The notes below the pieces were generated by a model, which was not told the DNA's origin, ran no database searches, and saw nothing but the letters and a program-made list of their open reading frames with translations. 64,000 nt of DNA, taken from assembly GCA_000469685.2 (NCBI GenBank), contig LS997563.1:8294350-8358349 (forward strand), given 5' to 3'. A program made the position numbers and the translations under genes. This DNA is from Haemonchus contortus (Eukaryota; Nematoda; Chromadorea; Rhabditida; Trichostrongylidae). Position 1 is the first letter of the stretch. Each line of letters opens with the position of its first letter. Shown here piece after piece: positions 22,601-34,199 of the stretch.

Positions 22601-25369
22601 CACATGTGTTTTTGAGACTTGATTTAAACGGTGCAGTCGTAGGTGTCCTTTACAAGCCACGACCTTTTCGTAGGTTTGCCCTCGATTCGGGATTTATTTG
22701 AGGTTCTGATTGATTGAGGGATTGAAGTAAGTGCACCTTGGTAAGCGCTGCGAGAACGCTAAATTACTCAAGTATTTGAGGCCTTCTCGGTGTTTGGAAG
22801 AAGTATTGGGGCGGTAAGCAGATCAGTTAAATCTACTTATATTGTGTTTTTGGCTTTGTTCAGTTCGTTATGTTCTTAGTAGAGTTCATTGAACTTCGCT
22901 CAAGAAAAGTTACACGAGAGTTCTTCACCTTCAAATGTTTTAGTATTGTTTAGTAGTTCATTGGTTTATGACTTTAAAATTCTGCTCCTTCAATGAATGT
23001 CCTTGCTGGTTCCGCCTCGTGAGAACAACTTTGCCTTTTTATCAGCTTGGCTAATAAATGTGAATGATGATTCCGTTTTTTATATTTTTTTTTATTTTGA
23101 TGTCATTTCAATGAGACGACCCATGAATTATCCGTGCTATCGTTGAAGTGAATCAATCTTTTTTGTCTAGAATGTTGCTAATTCATTCTGCTGTTCCGGT
23201 TATTCATTTTGCATAACATTTTCAATGTTGCGCTGAATTTTATATTTTATTGGTAATCATAGATATTGTGTTAGCTTTTTAAAATCTGAGTTGTGTTACT
23301 TTTCTTGAAGTATTCAGATTTACGCTTGTATTTGTTTGATTCTTTGCACTAGGCTGACCAAGCCTTCCATCCCTCCGGGGTCGGTGAATTGGTACCAGAC
23401 TCATGTCTGGGACTATGAAAATCTCCGTTGTCACTATGGAAAGCTAGTGAAAACTATGGTATGGTTATGGTATCCTATGGTTATGCAGATGTCTACTATG
23501 GTATGGTCTGCTATGGATGGTAATGGTATGGTTGATGGTTGAATGGTTTTCAATATGGAGCATTCGCGATGGAATTGTAGTACATGACCAAATTTAGTTG
23601 TTTCGCCACTAAACTGAGCACTCTTCCACGAGTGACCTTTATAGTTTTTTTTCAGAGTAAAAAAGGGGATGAAACCGAATACAAAATACATTCCTTCGAA
23701 CCAAGGTGATAAAGTGTTCCTATAACTTCACGATTCAGGTTGCTCTTGCGCGTATCCATGCAGGCCAAATTGAACTACGGCTTAACCACAAAGATGGGAA
23801 CGACCGTCTCGTTGATATCAAGAAAGTGCGGGTAGGTAATTTGTCCACTCAGGTTAGTTGCGGGGGATGTTGTGGTCGTCTTATACTTCTTTCGTAATTT
23901 CAATTTTTCTAGGATCTCATCGAATTGACTCAGAAGGAGATAGAGGGTTTCGTTGGCGTCACTGAGGCTCATGCTCCTTTCTACAAGGTATGGTCTGAAG
24001 CATTTTGCGTAAACACGAGAACAGTACGTAAACCTTTCTATTGTTTAGGTTAGTGCCATGTATCTAAAGGAAATTGGGGATTTTGCTGGGTATTATCGAG
24101 AAGCTCTTCGTTATCTTGGTGTCGAAGATATCAACAAAATGTCTGCTGAAGAGAAGCATGTACAGGTAAGGGGAAGCGGTTTTTCGAGCTGCTGCCTTAT
24201 TTCATACTTATTGTTTAGGCTGTGTTGATTGGATTCGCTGCCCTACTCGGTGACAACGTCTACAATTTCGGGGAATTGGTGAGTTTCTACATCCAATCCA
24301 TGAAAGTTTTGGTCGTATGTGGTTGAATTGGTCTAGCAAGTTTTCACCAATTGAACGTTTTGAAACGTTATCCACTACAAGCTCTACTTTCCCATAAAAT
24401 TTCGAGAGCTTTTCATATTGAATAGTGCAATCCAGTACAATTTATTTCAGCTGGCACATCCAATTTTGAAAGCTTTGGAAGGATCTAGTGAGAAGTGGCT
24501 GTCTGAGGTAAGCTCATTTTTGTTTTTGTCTAATTGGAGTTGACAGAATGTAAAAATGACTAGCTGCTGCCAATAAGTCGGTGCATGTGTTTTTATGAGA
24601 TTGTGCTCTACTCGTTGGGCTTTTTTTCAGGTTCTGTACGCCTTCAACTGTGGAGATCTCAATAAATTCTACTCCCTGGAGAAACACTGGTCAGAATGGG
24701 ACGACTTGAAGAGGAAGAAGGATTTCCTCGTAGGCAAAATTCGACTTCTTGCAATCATGGAGGTAATACTCAGTCCGGTCACGATATAATTTTCACGATT
24801 TCTTATTAGAGCCTGACCTTTGTCATGGTATGGTCTGGTAAAAGCTCTGGTAATCCTCTCGAAAAATTAAAGTAGTATACTGAACCTTCAGCTTGCACTG
24901 GCTCGCCCGTCGAAGGAACGTAAGATCACCTTCACAGAAATCGCAGCAAAATGTCAAGTGCCTAATAATGAGGTGCGTTGCTGCTACGGTTGTGCTTCAA
25001 GCCCATATTTCCCTACTATTTAGCTATCATTTCGTGAAGTTTGAAGTCTGCGAAGGAAAATTCATTGTGTTCATTATATAGAAAATGTTTAGGTTGAGTT
25101 CCTGGTGATGAAAGCGTTGAGCAAGGATTTGGTTCGAGGTGCGATCGATCAAGTGAATCGAACAGTCCTGATTACTTGGGTACAACCTAGGGTGCTGAAC
25201 ACAACACAGGTGATATACGTTTCGCACAGTCCCAATCCCTTTGTTAATTTAGAATTGTTCATTTCAGGTGCTTGCCATGGCTAACCGTATAGCGGCTTGG
25301 AGTAAAGATGTCATGGCTATGGAAAATATTGTCAATGAAAACGCCCGCGAAATTCTCACTAAATCATGA
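19619..25369 (+). CDS. rpn-9: 26S proteasome lid subunit Rpn9/PSMD13
   Basis: Thirteen exons join in phase: 19619-19719, 20242-20331, 20399-20484, 20543-20601, 23739-23831, 23913-23987, 24049-24165, 24219-24278, 24451-24507, 24631-24762, 24892-24972, 25093-25209, 25268-25369. They encode 389 residues (human PSMD13 is 376). The helical-repeat N-terminal half includes [14 protein letters not shown] and [20 protein letters not shown]. The C-terminal half is a PCI domain with [20 protein letters not shown] and ends in a helix with [15 protein letters not shown]. Rpn9 is a structural lid subunit that helps assemble the 19S particle and dock Rpn10. Intron 4 is 3.1 kb and contains an SR-protein ORF on the same strand. 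An AATAAA at 25507-25512 is a plausible poly(A) signal. Frame closure over all exons makes this call firm. Confidence 0.95.
21448..22104 (+). CDS. SR-family splicing factor nested in rpn-9 intron 4
   Basis: A single uninterrupted frame encodes an N-terminal acidic/lysine stretch, then an RS domain ([10 protein letters not shown] runs), a central RRM and a second RS tail ending TSSSRSH. The RRM has RNP2 ARIHISGLP and a short RNP1 YYAFITFKR, with the compact loop between them (WLASYYPY) of the SRSF3/SRSF7 type. The RS-RRM-RS order recalls Tra2. Such proteins bind exonic enhancers and recruit the spliceosome in the nucleus. No ATG precedes the RS region in frame. A stop lies at 21445, so the start must come from an upstream exon (an AG acceptor lies at 21452-21453) or be non-AUG. 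Same strand as the host gene. AATAAA at 23053 could end its transcript. Confidence 0.85.
   Translation, partial: FEGVSVPKLELLQTEGGKEKKEESPKEERNSQSRSRSRSRSRSSSRSRKRSSSRTRSRSRSRGRRSRRSRRSRSRSYTYSPTPSSSRRVVSARIHISGLPSTISIRDLEREFEKFGRVVDIWLASYYPYYAFITFKREKDAEEAIRMMDDTYLDNHRIRVGHALPRVDRFNRSRVRSRSRTPSRSYRSSRRSRSRSRSRSRSRSRRRHYRSTSSSRSH
23455..23545 (+). repeat. Degenerate TATGG tandem in rpn-9 intron 4
   Basis: Repeated TATGG/TATGGT units with interruptions. Simple-sequence DNA within the long intron. The open frame over it is an artefact. Confidence 0.75.
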
Positions 25370-25593
25370 AGGCCTCGATCTGATCTTTTTGCTTACTAAT
25401 CAGTTCTTGTGACACACTTTTTTCGATACCGTGTAATCGTATGTTGAACGTGTTTCATCGAAGCCGATGACGGCAATACTTGTCCATAGCATGATTTATT
25501 TATTATAATAAATTACTTTTGTCCAGATTATTTACTTTAGCGGGATCTACAATTTTTCTTCGTCAGTTCATCCGTCAGGCCTGAGATCCAGCC

Positions 25594-25683
25594 ATGTCGA
25601 AAATTGCACAGAAATTGAATGAGAAAATTGAAGACCAACAGAAGGATGAGACGGGGCGCTGTGACTCATTGCTTACTGTTTAA
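25594..25683 (+). CDS. Possible 29-residue small ORF downstream of rpn-9
   Basis: ATG at 25594 opens a frame reading MSKIAQKLNEKIEDQQKDE and ending CDSLLTV at TAA 25683. It lies 225 bases after the rpn-9 stop on the same strand, the distance expected between genes of a nematode operon. Lysine/glutamate-rich helical composition looks protein-like, but the frame is too short to be sure and I recognise no family. It might be a first exon. Confidence 0.25.
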   Translation: MSKIAQKLNEKIEDQQKDETGRCDSLLTV

Positions 25684-25689
25684 CTCTAT

Positions 25690-26337
25690 GTTGAATGTGC
25701 ATTCTAATATTGACCGGGTTCCTTAATTCCTGAATTGTGTTTCGGGCCAGTTTGCGATCACTGGGAAAGGCTTTTCCGACCATCTCCAAACTCTAGTAGC
25801 TACATCGATTATAAAAGGATATGGATAAGTAGGTAGTATAAAAATGTATGTAAACAGAATGAACAGAGAATAACACATTTCATCAACCCAGAAGAAAATT
25901 ACGGTGAGCATGGCAAGAACAAGCGACAGTCGCAAAAAAAGACACCATAACAATGACCCACTACCAGAGATCGTTGTATAGATTCCGATGATGAAATATT
26001 ATAGCAACTTTGGTTATATTATTAAAAATCACTCGAAAGAACTCACAGAAGAATAGAAATATCACAGATTGTCTAATCGAAAATCGCTAGAGGTACATGC
26101 GTCTTGGGCTTCATCACAAGAAGAATGCTTGATTAGCCGAAAATTATATGGCACTTGAAAGATGAATTTCTAGGTGCTAGTTACTGTAAGAGCTAGAACG
26201 GGAATGAAAGAACATCTAGTTCAAATTACGCGTGTAAGGAATCAATATACATAAACCGTTGGTTTTCCTAAAATGGTGTAGAAAACGGGCGAGAAGAGGC
26301 TGCTACTAAACCTGATGAATTTTCACTCTACTGAATT
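25690..26337. other. Convergent intergenic between rpn-9 and PIGW
   Basis: Holds the 3' flank of rpn-9 (+) and of PIGW (-). No repeat or further gene recognised. Confidence 0.5.
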
Positions 26338-29300
26338 TTAGATAATTCTTCTCATCTTCATGAAATCGCGAAATTGAACTATGGCACAGAGGCCAAGTGA
26401 GTAACAAACGAGGATAATCATCGCCGTCACGTCATCTGTATGGTGTGTGTCGACCGCAAAGTTAACGAGCCCAGTGAAGACATTGGCAAGAATAAAGAAC
26501 AACAGGCCTGACCTATTGACCGAAGTGGTCAAGCATGGTTGAACCCCACACCAAGGATTCTCACCTAAATGATGACAACTTAAAAGAAAATCAATATATG
26601 TATGTCTCAGCACCTCCATACTGGGGAGGGGGTACTCCACGAAAGCTCCTTATATTTATTTTTCACGTATTTCTGTGTCCTACGAAACAAAATATCCAAG
26701 AGCACAAACGTAGAATGCTCCAATCAAGCATGCGGATAGGAAAAGGTAAAGGAAAAGGAGAGAGGAAAAAACTACACAAAGATAAACTCACCGAGAGAAA
26801 AATGCGGTGCGTTTGCAGCCCATGCAATAAGGGAAAACAATTGTACGCATAGGAAGCAAGCAAGTGTGAACGTAAGAAACGACATCTAAATTGCAAGTGC
26901 TCAGTAGGTCAGATAAAAGCGTACTGCTAGCTTTCAGGGAGCATTTTGAATCAGTTTCTATACTGCTCCTCAAGTGATAACGTTCTACTACACCTGAACT
27001 GGAACTATGCATCATCCTCCGCTTAAGCTTGGATAGTAATTAGAAATGAAAGAAAAAGAACTACCGCAGAAAAAATGTAAGTGATGTTGACAACCCGCCG
27101 CGACGGCTGTCCAAGACTCCACTCAGCTACTACTTGCATTCCATAAAACATAATAGAAAATACGTAAAGCCGCCAACAGCATTCTATCCACGACTTTACA
27201 CGTATACTAAACAAAAACATTCGAAGGTTTTGCAATCTAGAACTATTCTGCGCAAGTGTCTCATACTACATGGAAACAGAACAGTTTTACAATATGTCAT
27301 CTCGCTATTTGGACTCGCTTCCCGTCTCCATTTCGAGGAGTTTCTTCTGAATCTCAGAAAACCCCGTTTTTGCCCCCCATTTCGCGAAAAAAAAAAATTG
27401 AGTTGCTTCGGGTTTTCAACAACAATAGGAGCAAAAAATGATCAGAAACTTACCCCGTATTAGAAATGAAGGCTGCCAATGTGTCGGCCAAATAGTAAAT
27501 TGTTATGTATCCCATTAGTGAGCAAATACCTTCAGCATTTGCTCTAAACAGCGTATCCCGTCGATTTTCACCGTCAAGGATCCACTCCTAGAATGAAACT
27601 CAAAGACGAATCGAGAAATGAGTATCACAACTCAGAGATAGCATCATATTAACTTAGACGACTATTTTAGCTGTAGGGGGTGTAGAGGAAATCAAAAAGT
27701 GAAATATCTGAAGAAGACGCTAGAAATGTTCAAGATAACCTACTTGATATCCATTCATGAGCATGGTCTGTTGAAATATTCCAAAAAGAAAAGCCCATAG
27801 AAGTGGGAACCTTTTTGGTAAGACCACCGAAACAACCTAAAACAAAAATTCGGGTCACATTGTTGGGAAACTGTGACCTGTAGAAACTCTGACTAGGTCG
27901 AAAAAAGTATTTTATCACATTAAGCGCTTCATTAGTTTTCGTTTACTGTTTCTAAAAACGGAGCATATGACACAGCGGAGCATGGAAGTCTTAAAGAAAT
28001 ATAGAAGCCTCAAAAGCTTCAGCATCTCCGCTGCTCGTCCAGTTTCAAAATGTCGTTCGACCCGAATTCACACGCTCCACTTACAAATCAAAGAGTTATT
28101 TTTAGGAACCTGATCGGGACTGTCGACATTCAGCTTATTGGTAAGCCCGTTAACTTCTCGTTGCTTTTATGAGAAAAAGATGATCTCGTGTTATAAAAAC
28201 ATTAGAAAAACATGCTTTTAACTATGCCCATTTTCTATATGTACAATTTCCAAACTTAGCAATGGTAGGAAAATTTCATACCCCATTAATTCCTGGCATT
28301 TGAATAACAATACGAGGGAATGGAAATGTAAAACAAACCTTTACCACTGCTAGGGTGTAGAAAAAATTCCAATGCACTCCGTATTCTGTTACATGCTGCG
28401 GATAGTTCAATGCTGTCAGCAAAACCGTGCGTGCAAATCCTATCGTTGGCAGTATGACGAATGAAGATCGAATCCACGAATAACCTCTATAAAACGACAA
28501 ACAATTTGTAAATAAAGAGAATATTCGCTATAAAGTCCCTAACGGTGAGTGAGGCAATAACGGTTTCGGCTTTGTGCGCAACCAATTCGAAATCCAAAGG
28601 TGGCGAAAGTGTGAAAGTAGAGGGCCGATGTTCGCATATTTCTAGAACTCATCGAGTCAGTACGATGACACCTGGCTATATTTCAAGGATTGCTATGCTT
28701 AATTGGTATATGTAAAAATGGATAAGCACAGGGAGGGAGGCAACGGTGCTACAACATCTCTACCAATGATTTGGCTCCAAGTTAGGTCGCTTGTAGAGCT
28801 AACACTTGAAAACCAGGAATACAAACGAAACGGTATAAAGTTATGCCAGTGGGCTCCATAGGTCGCTCGTTTGTTCAACTCTCTACAGCATTTCGAATGA
28901 AGAAACTTGCCATACCTTCTGCGATGAACTCTTCCGTCCCAAGTGTTAAGTGCTTTAAGTCGGCTAGTGACAGCTAAGGCGAATATGAAACCGGCAACGC
29001 CAGCATCCATCAAACTATGGCCATACTTCTCTGAAAGGAACACTTTGAAAGCTGTAGCCAATTCGTTTAGAAGTCCAAACTTATGCTATAAATTAGAAGA
29101 ACTTTAATAGAGTCGGGAAGGGTGCAATTTCTTTCGAATATTTACAAAGTTCAAAGACAGGAATGAAGCTTCAATTAGTCTAGAGATACTCTGAAAACCT
29201 CGTTAGTCTTCATTCACAGTCCACCCACCCTATTCCCCTATATCACTAGTAAAGAGCTGCCGCTTTCAAGGCTTCTGTTCCTATTTAACCCGCACATGGA

Positions 29301-30132
29301 CGGAATTGAAGTCAATTCGTTCCCAGGAAAAGTCATTTCATAACGGCAAAAAACCCTTCCAACCTGTTTTGGCGAATCGACGAGGAAAGACAGGAAAATC
29401 CACTCCTAAAATTGCGATGGCTACAGACAACAACATAGAAGCCCTGAAAAGATCGAATACTGTGTAATCAAGTACTTTTTACCCGAAGGGGGGCCTGTTA
29501 TAACGACCTACTTCAACTAACCTAAAATATGTTACAAATGTAGTAGGATAATGGCTATCATCAATGATTCTGTTGAGAACCATCTTGGCAGCAGGTCGAT
29601 CCGGTGATATGTAATATTCGCAAATGATGAAAACTAGAAGAGTGCCCAAACATGTGGTCAGCACACATGTCAGCAATAATAGAGATTGTGAGAATACGGT
29701 CATAACTAGAAGTCCTGGTACTACAAGAAACAAGTAATCCAGCATAAATTTGAACCTGAATAGACTTATAGAAATTAAGTAAATGGAAATGGAGCAGGCA
29801 GAAGAAAAGAAGATTCTTCTTATGATTTTAAAAAAAGAAAAGAGAACGAGAAGAGATTTTGACTGTAAACTCACCAATATTTGAGAGTGCTCGTGTTAAA
29901 TTTGCGACCAAGAAAAACCCATGGCAGTGAGACATTTCGGAGCATCAAAGCAAGGAATACGACTGTCTCGACCAAGAAAAGCTGTAAAACCAATATGTAT
30001 CATTTAGAGGAATAATAAAAAACTTGGCTAGTCTAGGATAAAGCATTCTAATGAAGGATTATGGAAACTTTCACATACCTCTCTTTGCTTGCAGCCAGTG
30101 AATGTGCCCACAAAGACTGCATGTTCATCCAT
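26338..30132 (-). CDS. PIGW: GPI-anchor inositol acyltransferase PIG-W/GWT1
   Basis: Eleven exons join in phase: 30132-30079, 29981-29875, 29755-29522, 29443-29364, 29030-28916, 28486-28339, 27836-27744, 27587-27454, 27236-27065, 26885-26792, 26564-26338. The product is 485 residues (human 504). Family landmarks in order are LDYLFLVVPGLL, AIAILGVDFPVFPRRFAKT, a GHSLMDAGVAGFIF block, HVTEYGVHWNFFYTLAVVK, a loop with GENRRDTLFRANAEGICSL and a last block NRSGLLFFILANVFTGLVNF followed by VDTHH. The protein is a multipass ER membrane enzyme that acylates the inositol of GlcN-PI with palmitoyl-CoA during GPI synthesis. The intron at 28338-27837 and others are AT-rich without inserts. The start MDEHAVFVGTFTGCKQRE is the only ATG in frame upstream. 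Confidence 0.95.
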
Positions 30133-30204
30133 TGAATCGATCAACTTCGGCTGCAGTTACATTAAGTGCAAATAGGCACTATAACACTAAATCTACCTGT
30201 CTCT

Positions 30205-30790
30205 AAATGCGTAGTTCCGATAAGACTTTGATTAAATTGGGATAATACCAGGTATGAACCTTGCTAGAGATGGTTTTCGACGGATCATTAAAATTTATCT
30301 TCGCACCGTGAACATTAAAGAAACGAACAACCCGTAAAATCGTAGCGAAACAATGGAACTGTATGAAAATGCACAACAAAATAAATAGATTCCAATATGA
30401 AGAGAAGCCGAAGAATCATTGATGCACCAAGAAAGTCTACTTTATGAATGATGGACAACTGCATTACCCGACAATTATACAAGAGAACAATAACAAAATA
30501 CTTCAAGAAATTGCCTAAACACTAGCAAGATTTCACACCTTTTTCATCACGCTGGAAAATATTCCCGACAAGATATTTAGGAAATACTCGGCCGACATCC
30601 ATAACTTTTGCTAATGAGATCATGGTTTTCATTTCTTATTTACCTACAAATCTCCAAAACACCGTTATTTTGCTAGTAAAATCTCCATGCCCGTACCACA
30701 AAGTGAGAGGATAATCTATTATGTCGGACATGACGTAGCGCCAAGACGCGTTATTTTCATAAATATGATCCACGTCTCTCCCGAACCCGA
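30205..30790 (-). CDS. Unrecognised coding exons between PIGW and sqv-2
   Basis: Three minus-strand open blocks look coding and can be joined in phase: about 30790-30650 (...YENNASWRYVMSDIIDYPLT...ITVFWRF), about 30604-30540 (QKLWMSAEYFLNILSGIF) and about 30290-30205 (INFNDPSKTISSK...VLSELRI, stop). Donors GTAGGT and GTGTGA and an ATTAG acceptor are visible, but the acceptor of the last block is weak and no start codon was found. The sequence is rich in aromatic and branched residues. I do not recognise a family. It could be an independent small gene or a decayed fragment on the PIGW/sqv-2 strand. Confidence 0.35.
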
Positions 30791-31087
30791 AGCCAACCGA
30801 ACAAGCTATCCATTTTTATACTGCCACTTGCTGACTATGCCATTTTTCTTTAAAAAAAAATAAAACTATCGAGCTGATAAAAGAATAGTCCTGGAAGAGA
30901 GAGGAAATAAGAGGAAATGGCAAAGGGACGTTGACTGAGCCTGCTACAGGCACAGAGACTATGGAATACATATGGAACGTTTGAAACAATGCGATATCCT
31001 GAATCTTCCTCGGCACAAGCGACCTTTGAAACTGATCGAAAATCATTATCCAACCTTACTGATAACACAAAAAACAGCAGCATATCT

Positions 31088-33628
31088 TTATGGTATATTT
31101 GTTCCGTTTATTCGTTGGCAACACTGACTGGGCGGTGCGGTCCAGTCATAAACATATGAATAACGAGTACGATATTCTTTCTCGCACAAAACACGGCGAT
31201 TCACCTGAACAACAAAAGTTCTTTACTACTTGTAGTCATTAAGTACGTACGTATGATTATTTCCAAAAGAAGACTCCATTTCAATTGAACCAATAGCTTG
31301 TTTACAATGAAAACGCTCACCATGTTATGGTAAAGTTTCTTCATCTCGGAGGGCGACTTCTTATGTGTTATAAGGTATTCATTATTACAGCCCCTTGACA
31401 TCCATTCCGTATCAAAACGAGGGTCATGCACATATTTGACATTCAGACCTACAAAACAAAGGAAATGAGAAAAATAGCAACAAGCAGCAAGCAAAACTTA
31501 CCGGCCAGCCATGCTCCGACTGATACATCTTCATTTTTATACATTTTGAATAGACGAGCGTTTAGTGCCAGAAAACGAACAAGTTCATATGAGAGAGCGT
31601 ATCCACCACCGAGCTAAAAAAGGAAACATTTCATACATGTGGGCGCTTTTCCGCTTTTCTACCAACTCTTCTACACACAAATTCAGCTGCATTTGACTGA
31701 TGAAAGTCTCAAGAATGGAGCACTGGCGACTTTGTACCTATTTACAGTATAGAACATTATCGCTTCAACTCATGTGTTTCACGTTGATAAGTGACTTACA
31801 CAGCACACAGTTAGCACTCAACAATACATTTCTGTCCCTTAGAGGGATAGAAATGTATTGTTGAGTGCTAACTTATTAACGCGCCAAATCCGAATGGGAA
31901 ATGTACCGGTCGTGGCCCAAGACATTCTAAATTCTCGAGACAACGAAGAAACCACAACATTCAAATGAAAAACCCGAAACTTACACTACTTCCCAAATAA
32001 CATCGATAACAAAAGCTTCAGTCCCAGACTATCAATGTTTGTTTTTCAAATCTTTTTTAACAATAAATCACAACAGTATCGATAAATAAAGGATAAATGG
32101 AGGATAAAGGGGATAAAGGAGTAGGTGATAAATGAGTGTCGAGCTGATCAATGTTTTGCTGAGTATCATTCAGATGATTTGTTGGAAACCGTACGTTCCT
32201 TTTATCAATCCTCTCATTCTTTTCCGAATAATATTTTGAAAAAGTACAAAACTGAATTTCGATACCTGATATGGGAGATAGCGATCACAAAGTATCCAAT
32301 CGGATTCGCGCCATTTCCCTTTTCGAAACGGTTTCGCTCTGCCGTCAAGAAAACCCCAGTATAAACGAGGATGTTGAATATCCTTTAGAGACTTGATAAA
32401 AGCACCTAGACGCACAAATGAATCGGAGTCTACCTAAAAAAACAGCCTGCCACGGATGACGCATTTCTCTTGAAATTTCAAGAAAAGGACAAGGAAAAAA
32501 ACAAACTTTCAAAAGATACTGGAAGCGGAAACTTTGATACGCATACTCCATTGTTCTCAATGTTTTAAGAGCGAGATTCGAATACGACTCTTCCAAATTC
32601 TCTATTATTGCAATATCACCATGAACTTTCTGCTCTCCTTCAAGTTGTAGCCGAGTTACGTTACTAGAAATTGAGAATTCAGATAACAACTGGAGTTTTG
32701 TACACTTAGACAGTGACTAAATACATACAAGGCGGATGAATATCAAAGAGAGCATAGAAACAGAAAAAGCATGGCAAGAGAGACATTCTGATTCATCAGT
32801 GGTGACACATCCGTTCTTTGCCGAAAGGCAAACCGGCTAAGCCCAACAAAAACGTCCATTGGACAAACCTGCTTCACCTAACATTATACCTTTTTTACTA
32901 TTCTGTGTTGCCCAGTGACTCGATAAATCTCTCGATGAATAGCCTTCGAGGGAACCTTGAAAGAGAGTTGGAAGACGGCACTTTTGCCCTTACAGCCGAC
33001 TTGCCCCCACCACTCAAATGTTGGGTCATCGGTTTGTTGGGAATTGCTTATCGTTTATCACACTCCAGCAAATTTGAAAATGCAAAAACCGCTATAAAAT
33101 ATTATAAGAAATTTAACCAACCTTACCTCAATCCTTTCGCTCCAATAGGGAAACAATGCTGCACTACAGTTGGACCTTTTTGTGAGAGTCGCAACCATGT
33201 ATCACGTATGACCGCTCTTGCTTCACTTTCATTCGGAGAAGACATGATGGCGATCAATAAAAATGTCTCCGGAAGCGTTGGTTTCACTTCGGTAGATGGA
33301 GCTAAAAATAATTATTAAACAGAAACCGGACGCCTCTTTCAGTTATATCCAGGGCCTCTTTCACACAACTTCAAGGACGCCGCTAACATAAGGTGTGTGA
33401 GTGTAAACAACGAGCAAAACCGTCTAGAATCCAGATGCCACGTGAAAGCAAGATTACTCAGCCATCACAAACACAGATTCAAACATAACTCTCACCTTTT
33501 AATTGAGCTGCTGATTTCGGCATATATGATCCATTCCCCGATTCACATGAACAGTTATAGGAGATTATTACGGTACAAATGATACAAACGGCAATGGCTG
33601 TCAATAAATATCTACGAATGAAAGACAT
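31088..33628 (-). CDS. sqv-2: Beta-1,3-galactosyltransferase 6 (galactosyltransferase II)
   Basis: Seven exons in phase: 33628-33496, 33301-33127, 32663-32507, 32433-32266, 31613-31502, 31448-31321, 31204-31088. They give 329 residues, the same length as human B3GALT6. A type II anchor ([18 protein letters not shown], about residues 7-24) is followed by a GT31 domain: [24 protein letters not shown], the metal-binding DSD at 157-159 within [28 protein letters not shown] at 212-227 and the catalytic-region EDVSVG at 239-244. It adds the second galactose of the glycosaminoglycan-protein linker in the Golgi, needed for heparan sulfate and chondroitin. The C-terminus has the typical [11 protein letters not shown]. 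The intron between exons 4 and 5 holds a long hairpin. Confidence 0.96.
31809..31873. repeat. 31-bp hairpin in sqv-2 intron 4
   Basis: The arms AGTTAGCACTCAACAATACA... and their inverse pair over 31 bases with a single mismatch and a 3-base loop (TAG). The structure sits between exons 4 and 5. It could be a miniature foldback element or a source of small RNA from the intron. Confidence 0.88.
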
Positions 33629-33639
33629 CTGAAAATAAT

Positions 33640-34080
33640 AAAAAGGATTCTGATTATAGACAATTGAAATGATTGCTTCCCAGTGGATGCTCTAACTCTC
33701 TTATCCCCCTCTACTAAACTCTATAGATTGATGCGCAATTATTGGCTAGAACTGAGAGGAAGTGCTCACCTACTGGTTCCTGATCGGAAGAAGACAACCT
33801 CACCGTCAGAACCAGGAAGTCAACGTTTGCCGAAAAGTTACACAAGGATGGCGAGTTGTAGGATGCTTCGACCTCGGACGGACTTGAACATGTACTTGCG
33901 CTTTATGGCCACCATGCTCTTCGTCCCACACACTACCAAGACCCAGCTTGCCTTCGCCTTTTGAATGGCTCTCAGACCAGCTTATATAGGATGACAGCTT
34001 GCATTAGCTCATCATATTGGATTGATAAGTCATGACCTCTAAAGAGGGGAGAAGAAGGGGGATTCAATTTTGAAATAGAT
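33640..34080. other. Upstream flank of sqv-2
   Basis: Immediately 5' of the sqv-2 start on the minus strand, so it contains that promoter. No element can be pointed to. The plus-strand frame at 33683-33964 has no support. Confidence 0.35.
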
Positions 34081-34083
34081 AAA

Positions 34084-34142
34084 GAGCCCAGTGCTCGGAC
34101 AGCACAAGTACGGGTCCGAATCCCGCCCGAGATCGATGTTTT
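34084..34142 (+). other. tRNA-like remnant (B-box bearing)
   Basis: AGTGCTCGGACAGCACAAG followed by ACGGGTCCGAATCCCG resembles the anticodon-to-T-arm part of a tRNA with a near-consensus B box (GGTCCGAATCC). No matching acceptor or D arm is visible upstream. Probably a tRNA fragment or SINE piece. Confidence 0.35.
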
Positions 34143-34199
34143 ACTCTCTACTCGCCATCATTGTTAGACCGCTCTGCGGCGAAATAACAGCAGTAAACA

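Noticed and set aside
28050..28140. Plus-strand block MSFDPNSHAPLTNQRVIF... followed by a GTAAGC donor
   Set aside because: It lies antisense in a PIGW intron, and no second exon was found. Too short to stand alone.
32818..33318. Long plus-strand open frame (166 codons)
   Set aside because: It is the antisense of sqv-2 exon 2 (33301-33127) and its intron. The minus-strand reading matches B3GALT6 and splices in phase.
34084..34142. Functional tRNA gene
   Set aside because: Only the 3' half is tRNA-like. No acceptor or D stem pairs, so it is listed as a remnant.
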